Shown: piece by piece, positions 42,384 to 43,296 of the stretch
How the letters are laid out: each line of letters begins with the position of its first letter
How positions within the stretch are numbered: the first letter of the stretch is position 1
DNA from: Paenibacillus montaniterrae
GTDB lineage: Bacteria > Bacillota > Bacilli > Paenibacillales > Paenibacillaceae
Assembly: GCF_018403185.1 (NCBI RefSeq)
Contig: NZ_BOSE01000012.1
Location: 126,194-169,489 of the forward strand
Length of the DNA: 43,296 nucleotides
Direction of reading: 5' to 3'
Translations under genes and position numbers: made by a program
The notes under the pieces: generated by a model
Seen by the model: the letters and a program-made list of their open reading frames with translations, nothing else
What the model was told of the DNA's origin: nothing
Databases searched by the model: none

Positions 42384-42412
42384 TTGCTGCTTACTGCCGT
42401 ATGTAGTAGAAT
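42384..42412 (+). promoter_or_regulatory. Promoter of the GNAT gene with overlapping dyad
   Basis: TTGCTG (42384-42389), a 17-bp spacer and TAGAAT (42407-42412). An inverted repeat TAGTAG (42404-42409) with CTACTA (42421-42426) covers the -10 and start region and could be a repressor site. Confidence 0.6.
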
Positions 42413-42447
42413 AAAACATACTACTATAGAATTGGAGATTTTTGAAA

Positions 42448-42885
42448 ATGAACGTGTCAAATATGCAGCAGCATCAAATTAAGCAGCTAGTTCAGCTATG
42501 GCTTGACGTTTCGAAAGAAGCACATTCCTTTATTCCAGCCGATTATTGGGAGCAGCGTGCAGATGAAATGGCGAATATTTATTTGCCGCAGTCTGAAACA
42601 TATGTAATCAGCAAAGGAGAGCAAATTGCAGGATTCATATCATTAGTTGATGATTATTTAGCGGCTATATTCGTAGCTAGCGATGTGCAGGGGCAAGGCT
42701 ATGGGAAGAGTCTGCTTCAGCATGCTCAAGGCTTGCGCAGTTCTTTACAGCTTAAAGTATATGAAAAGAACGTTGGCGCAACAATGTTCTATAAAGCGAA
42801 TGGCTTTCAAGTCGTAGACAACCTGTTAGATGAAGAAACCAATGAAAAAGAGCTAGTGATGCTATGGCAGTCTCAGCAAGCTTAA
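42448..42885 (+). CDS. GNAT family N-acetyltransferase
   Basis: 145 residues with the GNAT fold. The acetyl-CoA loop is VQGQGYGKSLL (about 82-92), and the C-terminal motif YEKNVGATMFYKANGFQVV is typical of YjaB/YiaC-like acetyltransferases. The substrate is unknown. ATG 42448 follows TTGGAGA; TTG 42442 is in frame two codons earlier. It stands alone with its own promoter, next to the rRNA operon. Confidence 0.85.
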   Translation: MNVSNMQQHQIKQLVQLWLDVSKEAHSFIPADYWEQRADEMANIYLPQSETYVISKGEQIAGFISLVDDYLAAIFVASDVQGQGYGKSLLQHAQGLRSSLQLKVYEKNVGATMFYKANGFQVVDNLLDEETNEKELVMLWQSQQA

Positions 42886-42902
42886 ATGGCATTGCGCATA
42901 AA

Positions 42903-42941
42903 GTGAGTGTTCAAAAAGCTAGGCTTTTTGAACAGCCTCAC
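42903..42941. repeat. Perfect hairpin after the GNAT gene, same arm as repeat A1
   Basis: GTTCAAAAAGC (42909-42919), TAG loop, GCTTTTTGAAC (42923-42933), with GTGAG and CTCAC outside. The 11-base left arm is identical to the left outer arm of copy A1 (1617-1627). There is no separate T-run after the stem. It may end GNAT transcription. Confidence 0.8.
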
Positions 42942-43046
42942 AAATAGAAAATATTACAAGTTGTATTGTGCTGACAGGCGTGGTATATTAGTAAATGTCA
43001 CTTCGGACGGCATTGAATTGAGCAACAAATTAAATAAAAAAAGTGC

Positions 43047-43075
43047 TTGACGAAATGTGCAGAAGCTGATAACAT
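43047..43075 (+). promoter_or_regulatory. rRNA operon promoter
   Basis: TTGACG (43047-43052), a 17-bp spacer and TAACAT (43070-43075), preceded by an A/T-rich stretch (UP-like) at 43026-43042. Transcription would start near 43082, about 104 bases before 16S rRNA. The remaining sequence 42942-43025 shows nothing recognisable. Confidence 0.8.
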
Positions 43076-43083
43076 AATATCTT

Positions 43084-43124
43084 GTTACCGCATCGGTAAC
43101 TGAAAGTTCTTTGAAAACTGAACA
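43084..43124 (+). promoter_or_regulatory. rrn leader hairpin and boxA-like antitermination region
   Basis: GTTACCG-CAT-CGGTAAC forms a perfect 7-bp hairpin (43084-43100). It is followed by GTTCTTTGAAAACTGAACA (43106-43124), the boxA-containing motif usual in Bacillales rRNA leaders and spacers. Confidence 0.6.
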
Positions 43125-43185
43125 AATGGAACACGTCAATTAACTTACAATTAAGTAAGTGGTTTTATAAATGAGCAAGACAAAC

Positions 43186-43296
43186 TTTCATGGAGAGTTT
43201 GATCCTGGCTCAGGACGAACGCTGGCGGCGTGCCTAATACATGCAAGTCGAGCGGAGCTAGTGTTTTCTTCGGAAAACACGATGCTTAGCGGCGGA
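43186..43296 (+). rRNA. rrs: 16S ribosomal RNA, 5' end
   Basis: GAGAGTTTGATCCTGGCTCAG is the universal 5' region of bacterial 16S rRNA. By alignment with the B. subtilis mature end the gene should begin near 43186. The V1 helix (GTGTTTTC-TTCG-GAAAACAC) and GCTTAGCGGCGGA follow, in the Paenibacillus style. The gene continues beyond the window. Confidence 0.97.

Noticed and set aside
42247..42441. Missing N-terminus of the Crp/Fnr gene lost by frameshift
   Set aside because: An in-frame stop lies shortly upstream, a good ribosome binding site precedes the ATG, and other frames show no Crp-like N-terminal sequence, so the protein is naturally short.
42886..43185. tRNA gene upstream of 16S rRNA
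   Set aside because: No cloverleaf or TTCGA-type T-arm was found; the region holds a hairpin, the rrn promoter and a leader.

Overview
The window is a chromosomal segment of a low- to mid-GC Gram-positive bacterium, almost certainly Paenibacillus or a close relative in the Paenibacillaceae. Three things suggest this: the start of a Firmicutes-type 16S rRNA gene at the right edge; Firmicutes gene orders (hpf-secA-prfB, ftsEX, uvrBA, pcrB-pcrA-ligA); and a distinctive LigA sequence type that I recall from Paenibacillus. Nearly everything reads on the plus strand, away from or toward housekeeping promoters. No phage genes, transposases, CRISPR array or recognisable defence system were seen.

Layout. 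1-827 is the 3' part of a ribokinase gene with an unusual polar insert. 1060-5966 holds the ribosome hibernation factor, SecA and release factor 2 (with its programmed +1 frameshift). 6027-6905 is a YitT-type membrane protein. 7091-15163 is a complete arginine biosynthesis run argC-J-B-D-F-G-H (glutamate to arginine), ending in a strong terminator. 15291-16016 is an SDR oxidoreductase. 16073-17733 (minus strand) is hxlR-hxlA-hxlB, the ribulose-monophosphate formaldehyde detoxification module with its regulator. 17970-23846 is an envelope and division cluster: FtsE, FtsX, a coiled-coil M23 murein hydrolase (a candidate FtsEX-activated enzyme), a CtpB-type S41 protease and a MinJ-like PDZ membrane protein. 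An orphan response regulator with a SARP/BTAD output follows. 25258-30108 is uvrB-uvrA behind a LexA-like box. 30325-30534 encodes a small membrane protein, and 30607-31575 (minus) a TIM-barrel sugar isomerase/epimerase. 31853-34369 is an RlhA-like U32 protein with two cysteine clusters. 34456-40282 is pcrB-pcrA-ligA. 40514-42246 is a flavohemoglobin gene and a convergent, overlapping Crp/Fnr-family regulator, with a well-placed Crp/Fnr site at the hmp promoter. A GNAT acetyltransferase and an rrn promoter leading into 16S rRNA close the window.

The most unusual content is a family of intergenic repeats found as tandem arrays directly after the stop codons of hpf (1611-1834), secA (4561-4820) and pcrB (35144-35770). 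Each full unit is about 185-188 bp and folds into one long imperfect hairpin. The two arms change together between copies (for example GAAAAT/ATTTTC, GAAAGC/GCTTTC, GAAAAC/GTTTTC). The outermost stem is specific to each locus yet still self-complementary, and a short segment of the left arm is hypervariable. Each array ends in a truncated or internally deleted copy. No ORF explains the repeats and I do not recognise them as a described family. They are the best candidate here for an undescribed mobile or structured element. All positions were read by eye, and the functional statements rest on family recognition without database searches.
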